In this document: one piece after another, positions 45,235-52,334 of the stretch
Numbering within the stretch: the stretch's first letter is position 1
How the letters are laid out: every line of letters starts with the position of its first letter
Assembly: GCF_004341105.1 (NCBI RefSeq)
Contig: NZ_SLZK01000004.1
Coordinates: 186,001 to 250,000, forward strand
Origin: Rhizobium sp. BK418
GTDB lineage: Bacteria; Pseudomonadota; Alphaproteobacteria; Rhizobiales; Rhizobiaceae
Direction: 5' to 3'
Length of the DNA: 64,000 bases
Translations under genes and position numbers: made by a program
The notes under the pieces: model-generated
The model's input: only the letters and a program-made list of their open reading frames with translations
Database searches by the model: none
What the model was told of the DNA's origin: nothing

Positions 45235-46308
45235 TTAGAGCGAACCGTCGGCGGCGGCCTTCATGTAGGTCTCGGTGAAGCGCAGCTTCACATTGCCGGT
45301 ATCGCCAAGAACCTTGCCATCAGGCATTTCGATGCCGATGACATCGGCTGACGGCGCACCGTTGCCGAGCAGCCCTTTTTCGAAGAGAAAGTTGCGCACC
45401 AGATCCATAGTCTTCGGCAGGCTCGGCGAGGCGGTGAAGGCAACGGCATCTGCCGGCTTGTCGAAAAGCTTGGTGGCGGCGAGTTGAGCGTCAAAGCCGG
45501 CAAGATCAGTGCCGGATGCCGAACCCATGGCCTCGCGGGCTGCCTTGCCCTCGGCGGTTTCGGCGCGCAGCAGGGCGGCCGTCTCGTACCAGATGCCGGC
45601 AAGCGCCTTGCCGAAGTTCGGATTGTCTTTCAATACGCCGCTATTGGCGACCATCAGGTCGATGATTTCGCCCGGCACCTGCGAACTGTCAAAAACCTTC
45701 TTGGCCGTGGGGTCTTCGAGGATGGTGGAGACCAGCGGGTTCCAGGTGACGACGGCGGTAACGTCTGGTGTCTTGTAGGCCGCGACCATGTCGGCGTCGG
45801 AGGTGTTGACCACCTTAACGTCACGCTCCGTCAGCTTGATGCTTTCGAGCGCGCGGGCGAGCAGGTAGTGCGAGACGGAGAATTCGACGAGGTTGACGTT
45901 CTGGCCCTTGAGATCGGCAAGGGCAGTCTTGTCCTTCAGGATGACCGCATCATTGCCGTTCGAGAAGTCGCCGACGATCACCGCTGTTGTATCGACGCCG
46001 CCGGCGGCCGGGATCGACAGGCCATCCATGTTGGTCAGCGTCACGGCATCGAAGGCTCCCGCCGTGTACTGGTTCATCGACTCCACGTAGTCATTGAACT
46101 GTGTGACATCGATCTTGATGCCGTATTTGTCGGCCCATTTCTTGACGATGCCGTGATCTGCGGCATAGCCCCAGGGCATCCAGCCGACATATATGGACCA
46201 GGCGACCTTGAATTCGCTCTTCTGCTCGGCCGTGGCGATGGAGCTGAAACCCAGCGCCAGCGACGCCGAAAGGGCGGTGATGGAAAGGATCTTCGAAAAA
46301 GTCTGCAT
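45235..46308 (-). CDS. ABC transporter substrate-binding protein (predicted guanidine binder)
   Basis: A 357-residue periplasmic protein with a Sec signal (MQTFSKILSITALSASLALG, cleavage after ATA). The mature part begins EQKSEFKVAWSIYVGWMPWG, the hallmark start of the urea/guanidine-type binding proteins found with DUF1989 and urea carboxylase genes. ATG 46308 is decided by the Shine-Dalgarno AAGGGG at 46316-46321, which is also the strand masked in the expression platform. The frame is open to 46509, but that stretch is the riboswitch. First gene of the 36702-46308 operon. Confidence 0.93.
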   Translation of the reverse strand: MQTFSKILSITALSASLALGFSSIATAEQKSEFKVAWSIYVGWMPWGYAADHGIVKKWADKYGIKIDVTQFNDYVESMNQYTAGAFDAVTLTNMDGLSIPAAGGVDTTAVIVGDFSNGNDAVILKDKTALADLKGQNVNLVEFSVSHYLLARALESIKLTERDVKVVNTSDADMVAAYKTPDVTAVVTWNPLVSTILEDPTAKKVFDSSQVPGEIIDLMVANSGVLKDNPNFGKALAGIWYETAALLRAETAEGKAAREAMGSASGTDLAGFDAQLAATKLFDKPADAVAFTASPSLPKTMDLVRNFLFEKGLLGNGAPSADVIGIEMPDGKVLGDTGNVKLRFTETYMKAAADGSL

Positions 46309-46315
46309 TGAAATT

Positions 46316-46372
46316 CCCCTTTTGCTTTTCTTCAAAAGGGATCGGCAATGACCATCGTGCCGCCAATCCCTT
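46316..46372 (-). promoter_or_regulatory. riboswitch expression platform: two mutually exclusive hairpins over the ribosome site
   Basis: Read on the minus strand, AAGGGAT (46372-46366) plus GGC can pair with GCC and ATCCCTT (46342-46336). The alternative pairs CCCTTTTG (46340-46333) with CAAAAGGG (46324-46317), which covers the Shine-Dalgarno of the binding-protein gene. The hairpins share bases 46336-46340, so only one can form. The first frees the ribosome site and the second hides it, which suggests translational control. The pairing logic is inference from sequence complementarity. Confidence 0.7.
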
Positions 46373-46487
46373 GGCTTACGAGGTCTCCCGGGCTTTTGTC
46401 CCGCCGTGCACCCGACAGGATTTCTCCCCCGCCGGTGATGGCTCTCGGACCAGCCGCGCTTCAGAAAGCGCCGGAACCCTAGCCACC
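46373..46487 (-). ncRNA. guanidine-I (ykkC) riboswitch
   Basis: All the strongly conserved blocks of the ykkC class are present in order on the minus strand: CTAGGGTTCCGG (from 46482), CTGGTCCGAGAG, then ACGGCGGGACAAAAGCCCGG and GGGAGA (to 46384). Between the blocks are self-complementary arms such as GCGCTTTCTGAAGCGC, as expected for the P1a/P2 helices. It lies 64 bp upstream of the binding-protein start codon. Guanidine-I riboswitches turn genes on when guanidinium is bound, so it should control the whole operon down to AtzF. Confidence 0.97.
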
Positions 46488-46916
46488 AACTCTGTTCATA
46501 TCGAAGCAAGCGCTATGCCAGATCTTACATCCGGTTGATTTTTAATGATAAAGTTACGTTTCCTGCGGAGCGTTGCTTAAAAAGTGCATCCAGTTGCTCA
46601 ATGAATGTGCATCTGGAAATAGAATTGGACCTATGTCGAGCATTGGCCTGAATACCCGCGGACCCAGAAAGTCGCGCAGGTTGCCCATCTTCGGATAGTG
46701 CGGCGCTCCTATTGAAATGGCTGCGACAGTCTAGTTTAAATTGTTGAATCGTGGAATATGATCGAATAGTTGCATTTCCGAGGCGGTCGTCGGTGCGGCT
46801 TCGGATGGGATCAGCGATCATCGGGCCAGCTTTCGAATGACGACTGCCCAATGGTTTCGTCACCGACGCCAGTTGACTCGAACATCGGTCGATGAGGTAG
46901 CGCATGGAGGTTGCAA
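46488..46916. other. intergenic region upstream of the guanidine riboswitch
   Basis: A 429-bp stretch between the riboswitch (minus) and the peptidase gene (plus). It must contain both divergent promoters. It is visibly more AT-rich near 46500-46760. I could not choose reliable promoter boxes and see no gene that I can support. Confidence 0.5.
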
Positions 46917-47510
46917 ATGTCTCGCCATAAGCTGTCTTTCGTTCTCGTGCTTGCATCGCTGCTTGCTGCCCAGACTGTAGAAGCGGACGGTCCCGGCGGT
47001 GTTGCCCGTAGCTTCAAGTCGGCACCAATATTCCTTTATATTTCCGAAGGACGCCGGACTGCCGCGCCCTTTGCGCACGTAATGTTTTGTGCCCGACATC
47101 CGGATGAGTGCTCTGTTCGCGGTAAAGCTTCGCAAATCCTGCTGAGCCCTTTTGCAGACAAGCAGCTTCACGCTGTTAACGCCTCGGTCAACGGCTCGAT
47201 TCGTCCGGTCGACGAGCAGTCCGATCAGGGCGATGTCTGGCAGGAGAACGTCGAGTCCGGCGATTGCGAGGATTATGCGCTGACAAAGCGTGACCACCTG
47301 ATCGCGCTGGGCTGGCCGTCGAAAGCATTGCGCATTGCCGTCACCAAGACGTCCAGCGGCAAAGGCCACGCGGTCCTGGTCGTCAGGACCGACCGTGGCG
47401 ACCTGGTGCTTGACAACCGTACGAATGAAATCAGGGACTGGAAGGATGCCGATCTTCGCTGGCTGATGATCCAGTCTGGCGAAGACCCGCGCGTATGGTT
47501 CGAACTTTAG
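46917..47510 (+). CDS. bacterial transglutaminase-like cysteine proteinase (BTLCP, LapG-type fold)
   Basis: A 197-residue secreted or periplasmic protein: signal peptide FVLVLASLLAAQTVEA, then a transglutaminase-like core with the catalytic Cys at about residue 117 (ESGDCEDYALTKRDHLIALG), His in GKGHAVLVVRTDRG and Asp in LVLDNRTNEI. The family (Peptidase_C93) includes LapG, which cleaves adhesins, but rhizobia carry several short members of unknown substrate. ATG 46917 has GGAGG six bases upstream. It is isolated: no LapD/LapA-like partner is nearby, and neighbours on both sides are transcribed independently. Confidence 0.88.
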   Translation: MSRHKLSFVLVLASLLAAQTVEADGPGGVARSFKSAPIFLYISEGRRTAAPFAHVMFCARHPDECSVRGKASQILLSPFADKQLHAVNASVNGSIRPVDEQSDQGDVWQENVESGDCEDYALTKRDHLIALGWPSKALRIAVTKTSSGKGHAVLVVRTDRGDLVLDNRTNEIRDWKDADLRWLMIQSGEDPRVWFEL

Positions 47511-47595
47511 ATCCAGCGGACCGGTTTCCGATGCCGGCTTCGTTCGGTGACATCGCGTTCGAGCTCATCGAGCCGTGCAAGACAGCAAGGCGGCC

Positions 47596-48294
47596 CTATT
47601 CTCCGGTAAAGATGACCATGAAGCGCTTGCGCGACCGTTCGATATGGTCGCGCATCGCTGCTTCGGACGCAGCCGAATCCCGTTGCTTGATGGCGAGAAT
47701 GATGCGGGCATGTTCATCGTTCGCGTCGGATGTCGCGCGCGAATGAAAATAAAGGCGGAACAGATGCACATGCGTGTGCAGGCGCGTCAGCGTTTCGTGG
47801 ATGAGGCCGTTCCCGCTGCCGAGTGCGATCATGTCGTGAAAGGCGCCGTCGCTCTGGGCGAACCGACCATAGGCTAGCCGCGCATCCTCTTGCCGGATGC
47901 TACGCATTTCGCCATCGATGGCTTCGAGAGAGGCAATCATCTCCTCACTCATCATTTCGGCGGCGCGAGCTGCGGCGAAAGGTTCGACGAGCAGCCGCAG
48001 TTCGTAAAGTTCCTGCAATCGGTAGCGATCCATCTGCGGGGCCGCACTGTAGCCGATCAGATGCGTCTTGACGACGAGGCCTTGAGCTTCCAGCCGCGAA
48101 AGCGCTTCGCGGATCGGCGTCTGCGAAACCCCGAGCTCGCGAACGAGGTTATCGACGGATATACGGCCTCCGGGTGGAATCTTGAGCGACATCAGCTGCG
48201 CATAGATGGCGCTGTAGACCTCGTCTCCAAGGCGCGGCGGGCGACGCAGCAGGCCGGTCTCGTTTCGAATTGAGCCGTTAATCTCTTTTGCCAT
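47596..48294 (-). CDS. GntR-family (FCD) transcriptional regulator
   Basis: A 232-residue regulator. The winged helix spans about residues 20-85 (GDEVYSAIYAQLMSLKIPPG, VRELGVSQTPIREALSRLEA), followed by the FCD effector domain (LYELRLLVEPFAAARAAEMM, SDGAFHDMIALGSGNGLIHE). ATG 48294 is chosen; the frame upstream to 48351 overlaps the divergent promoter. It is divergent from the dehydrogenase operon starting at 48378, which it most likely represses. Confidence 0.91.
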   Translation of the reverse strand: MAKEINGSIRNETGLLRRPPRLGDEVYSAIYAQLMSLKIPPGGRISVDNLVRELGVSQTPIREALSRLEAQGLVVKTHLIGYSAAPQMDRYRLQELYELRLLVEPFAAARAAEMMSEEMIASLEAIDGEMRSIRQEDARLAYGRFAQSDGAFHDMIALGSGNGLIHETLTRLHTHVHLFRLYFHSRATSDANDEHARIILAIKQRDSAASEAAMRDHIERSRKRFMVIFTGE

Positions 48295-48309
48295 TCTCGA
48301 TATGCTCCC

Positions 48310-48369
48310 TTGACGCCAAATCCTCCTATCAGCATAGTGGCCTCGCTGCAATCAGATATCCGATCGGAT
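48310..48369 (+). promoter_or_regulatory. promoter and palindromic operator of the dehydrogenase operon
   Basis: TTGACG (48310-48315) and CATAGT (48333-48338) are separated by 17 bp, a good sigma-70-type promoter directed at the gene at 48378. ATCCGATCGGAT (48358-48369) is a perfect 12-bp palindrome just downstream of the expected transcription start, nine bases before the GTG start. This is the place where a GntR repressor bound there would block transcription. Confidence 0.55.
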
Positions 48370-48377
48370 TTTACGTC

Positions 48378-49382
48378 GTGACTGTTGTTGATGCCGCCCG
48401 TCTCGCGAATCTTGCTGACTGTGCTCTTGAGAGGGCTGGCGTCCCTAGTGACCATGCGATCCAACAGCGCGATCTGCTGATGGAAGCGGAATTGCGCGGC
48501 GTATCGTCCCATGGGCTGTTGCGGCTCGACCGTATCATCCGGCGTATCCGGAATGGCGTGACCAATCCGAAGGCGCGCGGCAGCCACGAATGGCGGGGAA
48601 GCGCCTTCCTCGCAGTTAACGGCGAACGGGGCCTTGGGCCTGTGATCGCCAATGCGGCGCTGGAGGCCTTAAAGACGAGGGCGACGGAGACCGGCGTCGC
48701 CATTGGCGCCATCCGCAATTCCAATCATATCGGCATGCTTGGCTGGTACGCCGAACGTATCGCCACGGACGGCTTCACCATCATCGCGCTTTCGACCAGC
48801 GAGGCGCTGGTGCATCCATGGGGTGCCCGCAAGGCCATGCTCGGCACCAATCCTATCTCCATCGGCGTCCCGACCGGCGGTCAGCCATTCATGATGGACA
48901 CCGCAACCAGCTTAGTCTCTATGGGCGAGATCCACGATCACGCCAGCCGCGGGCAAGCGATTCCGCCCCATTGGGCGCTCGATGCCGACGGCAATCCGAC
49001 GACCGATGCCAATGCGGCAAAGAACGGCTCGATCGCGCCCTTCGGACAGGCCAAGGGCTATGCGCTCGGCCTCGGCTTCGAGCTTATGGTCAGCAGCCTG
49101 ACGGGTGCCGCGCTCGGCCGTGACGTCCGTGGCACGCTTGACGATACCAGCGTCTGCAACAAGGGCGATCTCTTCATCGTCATCGACGGCCCGCGCCGCG
49201 ACCTGCAGGCATATCTTCAAGACATTCGCAATGCACTGCCGGCGGAAGGCTTTTCCGAGGTGCTCGTCCCGGGCGAGCGTGGCCGCGCCTGCCGCGACAA
49301 GCGCTTGAGCGAAGGCGTCCCGATCGCGGACGAGGTCTGGGAACGCCTACAGGTATTGGCCGGCGTCAAGGCCGCGGCATAG
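48378..49382 (+). CDS. Ldh-family NAD(P)-dependent dehydrogenase (malate/L-lactate/ureidoglycolate type)
   Basis: A 334-residue dehydrogenase of the Ldh2/MDH2/DpkA superfamily, which lacks the classical Rossmann fold. Signatures: AELRGVSSHGLLRLDR (about residue 36), AIRNSNHIGMLGWYAERIA (about residue 110, catalytic His), LGTNPISIGVPTG and QAKGYALGLGFELM. Likely substrate is a 2-hydroxy acid, or a cyclic imine as in the DpkA branch. GTG 48378 is the only start close to the conserved N-terminus; upstream sequence is the operator. First gene of an operon running to 53951. Confidence 0.9.
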   Translation: MTVVDAARLANLADCALERAGVPSDHAIQQRDLLMEAELRGVSSHGLLRLDRIIRRIRNGVTNPKARGSHEWRGSAFLAVNGERGLGPVIANAALEALKTRATETGVAIGAIRNSNHIGMLGWYAERIATDGFTIIALSTSEALVHPWGARKAMLGTNPISIGVPTGGQPFMMDTATSLVSMGEIHDHASRGQAIPPHWALDADGNPTTDANAAKNGSIAPFGQAKGYALGLGFELMVSSLTGAALGRDVRGTLDDTSVCNKGDLFIVIDGPRRDLQAYLQDIRNALPAEGFSEVLVPGERGRACRDKRLSEGVPIADEVWERLQVLAGVKAAA

Positions 49383-49401
49383 AAATTCAGGAGGTTTGGA
49401 T

Positions 49402-50652
49402 TTGTCGCTATTTGGAGCCATGCGCACACCGCGCAATCTCGTCTTCGGGGCGGGTCAGCGCGGCGCACTTCCAGGCTATGCGGCCAGGCTCGGCCGCCGT
49501 GCGCTCGTCGTTACGGATGCCCGCTTGAGTGAAGACGCCGATTTCCGCAGGCTCATGGATGGGCTGAAGGCCGCAGGCGTCGAGTTCAGCATCTTCGACG
49601 GCACGATTGCCGAACTGCCGCTCGAATGTATCGCCAAGGGTGTCGAAACCGGCAAGGCCTTCGGCGTCGATCTTGTCATCGGAATCGGCGGCGGCAGTTG
49701 CCTCGATGCAGCCAAGGTCGCGGCCCTGCTGCTCGCCCATCCCGGCAAGGCCTCGGACTACTACGGCGAATTCAAGGTTCCTGGGCCCGTCCTGCCGCTC
49801 ATTCTGCTGCCGACCACGTCGGGAACCGGTTCGGAAGTGACGCCGGTCGCTGTGATCACCGACCCGGACCGGGCGATCAAGGTTGGTATCGCCAGCCCGC
49901 ACCTGATCTGCCATACCGCGATCTGTGACCCCGAACTGACCTATTCTTGCCCGCCCGTCCTGACTGCCGTCTCCGGCGCGGATGCGCTGACGCATGCAAT
50001 CGAAGCCTATACGACGATCCGTCGCCAGCCGACGGCAAGCATCGTCCACGAGCATGTCTTCCTCGGCAAAAATGCCTTGAGCGACGCCTATGCGCTGATG
50101 GCGATCTCCCACATTTCCGCCAGCCTGAAGCGCGCGTGTGAGAACGGCAATGACCGGGAAGCCCGCGAACGCCTGATGTTAGGAGCCACCGCCGCCGGGC
50201 TTGCCTTCGGCACGGCCGGGACGGCGGCGGCGCATGCCGTGCAATATCCCGTAGGCGCGATGACGCATACCGCACATGGAGCAGGGGTGGCCGTAATGAT
50301 GCCCTATGTGATGGAATTCAACCGCAGCTATTGCGAACTGGAGCTTGCCGAGATCGGCCAGGCGATGGGGCTGGAGCTTGCGGACAAGTCCATCTCCGAA
50401 AGGGCTGACGCCACGATCGATGCTGTCGCCACCATCTTCGCGTCCATCGGTATCCCGAAAACCATTGCCGATCTAGGCATCGTCGTGGCGCAACTGCCCC
50501 AGGTGGCTGAACAGGCCATGAGCAGCGCCCGGCTGATCAAGAACAATCCGCGTCCTCTCGACCTGACGACGATGGCGATCCTGGTGAACGCTGCCTTCAC
50601 AGGCGATAGGGCCCGCCTGAGAGCCAACGCAGGTGCACGAAAGATAAACTGA
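49402..50652 (+). CDS. iron-containing alcohol dehydrogenase
   Basis: A 416-residue group III alcohol dehydrogenase. NAD-binding segment GIGGGSCLDAAKVAALL, motif LPTTSGTGSEVTPVAVITD and metal ligands in GADALTHAIEAY and YPVGAMTHTAHGAGVAVMMP are all present. TTG 49402 is favoured, seven bases from AGGAGG (49389-49394); TTG 49396 is too close and ATG 49420 too far. Likely oxidises or reduces an alcohol/aldehyde pair next to the now-broken aldehyde dehydrogenase gene that follows. Confidence 0.91.
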   Translation: MSLFGAMRTPRNLVFGAGQRGALPGYAARLGRRALVVTDARLSEDADFRRLMDGLKAAGVEFSIFDGTIAELPLECIAKGVETGKAFGVDLVIGIGGGSCLDAAKVAALLLAHPGKASDYYGEFKVPGPVLPLILLPTTSGTGSEVTPVAVITDPDRAIKVGIASPHLICHTAICDPELTYSCPPVLTAVSGADALTHAIEAYTTIRRQPTASIVHEHVFLGKNALSDAYALMAISHISASLKRACENGNDREARERLMLGATAAGLAFGTAGTAAAHAVQYPVGAMTHTAHGAGVAVMMPYVMEFNRSYCELELAEIGQAMGLELADKSISERADATIDAVATIFASIGIPKTIADLGIVVAQLPQVAEQAMSSARLIKNNPRPLDLTTMAILVNAAFTGDRARLRANAGARKIN

Positions 50653-50654
50653 CG

Positions 50655-51168
50655 ATGACAATGACGCAGAAGATTACCCCGCAGGTCGGTTTCGATCTCA
50701 AATCTGTTCCGACCGATCTTTTCATCGGCGGCAAATCGCGGGACGGTTCGTCCGGCAAGCGTCTCGATGTCTTCGACCCCTCGACCGGTGTGGTGATCGC
50801 CGCTGTGGCGGACGCCTCGATCGAGGATGCGCTCGATGCTGTGAGTGCCGCTTACGAGGCTGGACCGGCCTGGGCAGCGACGGCTCCGCGCAGGAAGTCG
50901 GAGATCCTGCGCCGTTGCTTCGAGTTGATGATCGAAGGCAAGGACATGCTTGCCGAGCTCATCAGCCTAATGTCTATACACGCGATCTCGCCCGCGGCCT
51001 GCGCGTTTCGAAGCGACTGGAGGCTGGCATGATCGGCCTCAACCGCGGCATCGTCTCGGACCCGCCGCGCCATTCGGCGGCGTCAAGCAGAGCGGCCTCG
51101 GGCGCGAAGGCGCTCATCACGGCATCCTGGAATCTTCGGAGACCAAATATATCGCGGCCACCTGGTAG
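50655..51168 (+). pseudogene. aldehyde dehydrogenase (succinate-semialdehyde type) remnant with internal deletion and frameshift
   Basis: The first ~104 codons are a normal N-terminus (DLFIGGKSRDGSSGKRLDVF, AAYEAGPAWAATAPRRKSEI). Near base 50966 the sequence jumps straight to the C-terminal part (NVYTRDLARGLRVSKRLEAG, MIGLNRGIVSD) in another frame, so about 300 codons including the catalytic Cys are missing. A one-base loss just after this (at about 51050) shifts the frame again; the final PFGGVKQSGLGREGAHHG and TKYIAATW are readable to a TAG at 51166. No functional enzyme can be made. Confidence 0.92.
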
Positions 51169-51190
51169 GCCGCATTAGGGAGGAAGAACA

Positions 51191-52303
51191 TTGAAGATTA
51201 CCAAAGTTGAACCTTTTCAGATAACGCTTGGCGAAGGTGCCGGCTCATCGAAGAGCGCGTTCGTCCGCATCGAGACGGAGGATGGCGAATTTGGCCTCGG
51301 CGAAGCCTCGCCCATGCAGGGGGGCTATGCCTCGCTGGTCGTCATCGCCCGGGACATGGCGCCGTTTCTGGTGGGCAAAGATGTTCTCGATCATGCGGTT
51401 CTGCTCGATCAGCTTTTTCATCGCTGCGTGAAGCTCGGACCGGAAGGTATTACCACTGCGGCTCTTGCCGCTCTTGATATTGCTCTTTGGGATCTGAAGG
51501 GAAAGCTGTTCAAGCAGCCTGTCTATAAGTTGCTCGGCGGTGCCTGGAAAACCAGCCTTACCTGCTATTCATCGATCGGCGGTAACGCGGCAAGAACGGT
51601 CGACGAGGTTGTCCGCATCGTCGAAAGGCGCGTCGCCAAGGAAAATCCAGCTGCCGTCAAGATCCGCTGGGACGGCGACCGTAGCCGTCAAGATGTCGAT
51701 ATCCCCGGCGACATCGCCAAGGCAAAAGCCGTGCGCAAGCTGCTCGGTGATGATTTCGTTCTCGGCTTCGACGCCAATAATGGCTATTCCGTCGGCGGCG
51801 CCATGCGCGTCGGCCGCGTCTTGGAGGATCTGGGCTACACCTGGTTTGAGGAGCCGGTGCAGCACTATAACGTCCGCGCCATGGGTGAGGTCGCGCAACG
51901 GCTCGACATTACCGTCTCGGCCGGAGAACAGACCTACACGTTGCAGGCCCTGCGCGATCTCATCGATGCAGGTGTCCGTATGGTCCAGCCCGACATCGTC
52001 AAGATGGGCGGTATTACCGGCATCATGAAATGTGCAGCCATCGCACATGCCGCCGGCGTCGAGCTCGTGCCGCACCAGACGCAGCCGACCGTCGGCCATC
52101 TCGCCAATATTCACGTTCTCAGCACCATCATGCATTTAGCCAAGCCGGTTGAACTGGCGGATAACTGGGAGAGAGGAGCTCCCGTATTTGTCAATCCATC
52201 GGAGCCGAAGAACGGCCGGTTCGAACTGCCGCAGGCACCGGGCCTCGGTATGGAATTCGATGCCGCTGAAATGGAGCGGCGCAAAATCGCAATACAGCAT
52301 TAG
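51191..52303 (+). CDS. enolase-superfamily enzyme (mandelate racemase/muconate lactonizing type)
   Basis: A 370-residue acid-sugar dehydratase or racemase candidate. The N-terminal capping domain is followed by a TIM barrel with metal ligands in LGFDANNGYS (Asp), WFEEPVQHYN (Glu) and SAGEQTYT (Glu). A K-x-R pair (AAVKIRWDGD) and the later Asp (QPDIVKMGG) and His (ELVPHQTQPT) are consistent with the mandelate-racemase His-Asp dyad. It begins at TTG 51191 with GGGAGGA six bases upstream. Substrate unknown; the binding protein next to it suggests an imported acid. Confidence 0.9.
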   Translation: MKITKVEPFQITLGEGAGSSKSAFVRIETEDGEFGLGEASPMQGGYASLVVIARDMAPFLVGKDVLDHAVLLDQLFHRCVKLGPEGITTAALAALDIALWDLKGKLFKQPVYKLLGGAWKTSLTCYSSIGGNAARTVDEVVRIVERRVAKENPAAVKIRWDGDRSRQDVDIPGDIAKAKAVRKLLGDDFVLGFDANNGYSVGGAMRVGRVLEDLGYTWFEEPVQHYNVRAMGEVAQRLDITVSAGEQTYTLQALRDLIDAGVRMVQPDIVKMGGITGIMKCAAIAHAAGVELVPHQTQPTVGHLANIHVLSTIMHLAKPVELADNWERGAPVFVNPSEPKNGRFELPQAPGLGMEFDAAEMERRKIAIQH

Positions 52304-52334
52304 CCGCAGCAACACTATCCTTGGGAGGAAGGAA

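Noticed and set aside
46309-46509. In-frame N-terminal extension of the guanidine-binding protein
   Set aside because: It reads through the guanidine-I riboswitch and expression platform; the true start at 46308 has its own ribosome site and signal peptide.
46525-46956. Open frame of 143 codons on the minus strand
   Set aside because: No family resemblance or ribosome site, and it overlaps the signal-peptide region of the well-supported peptidase gene.
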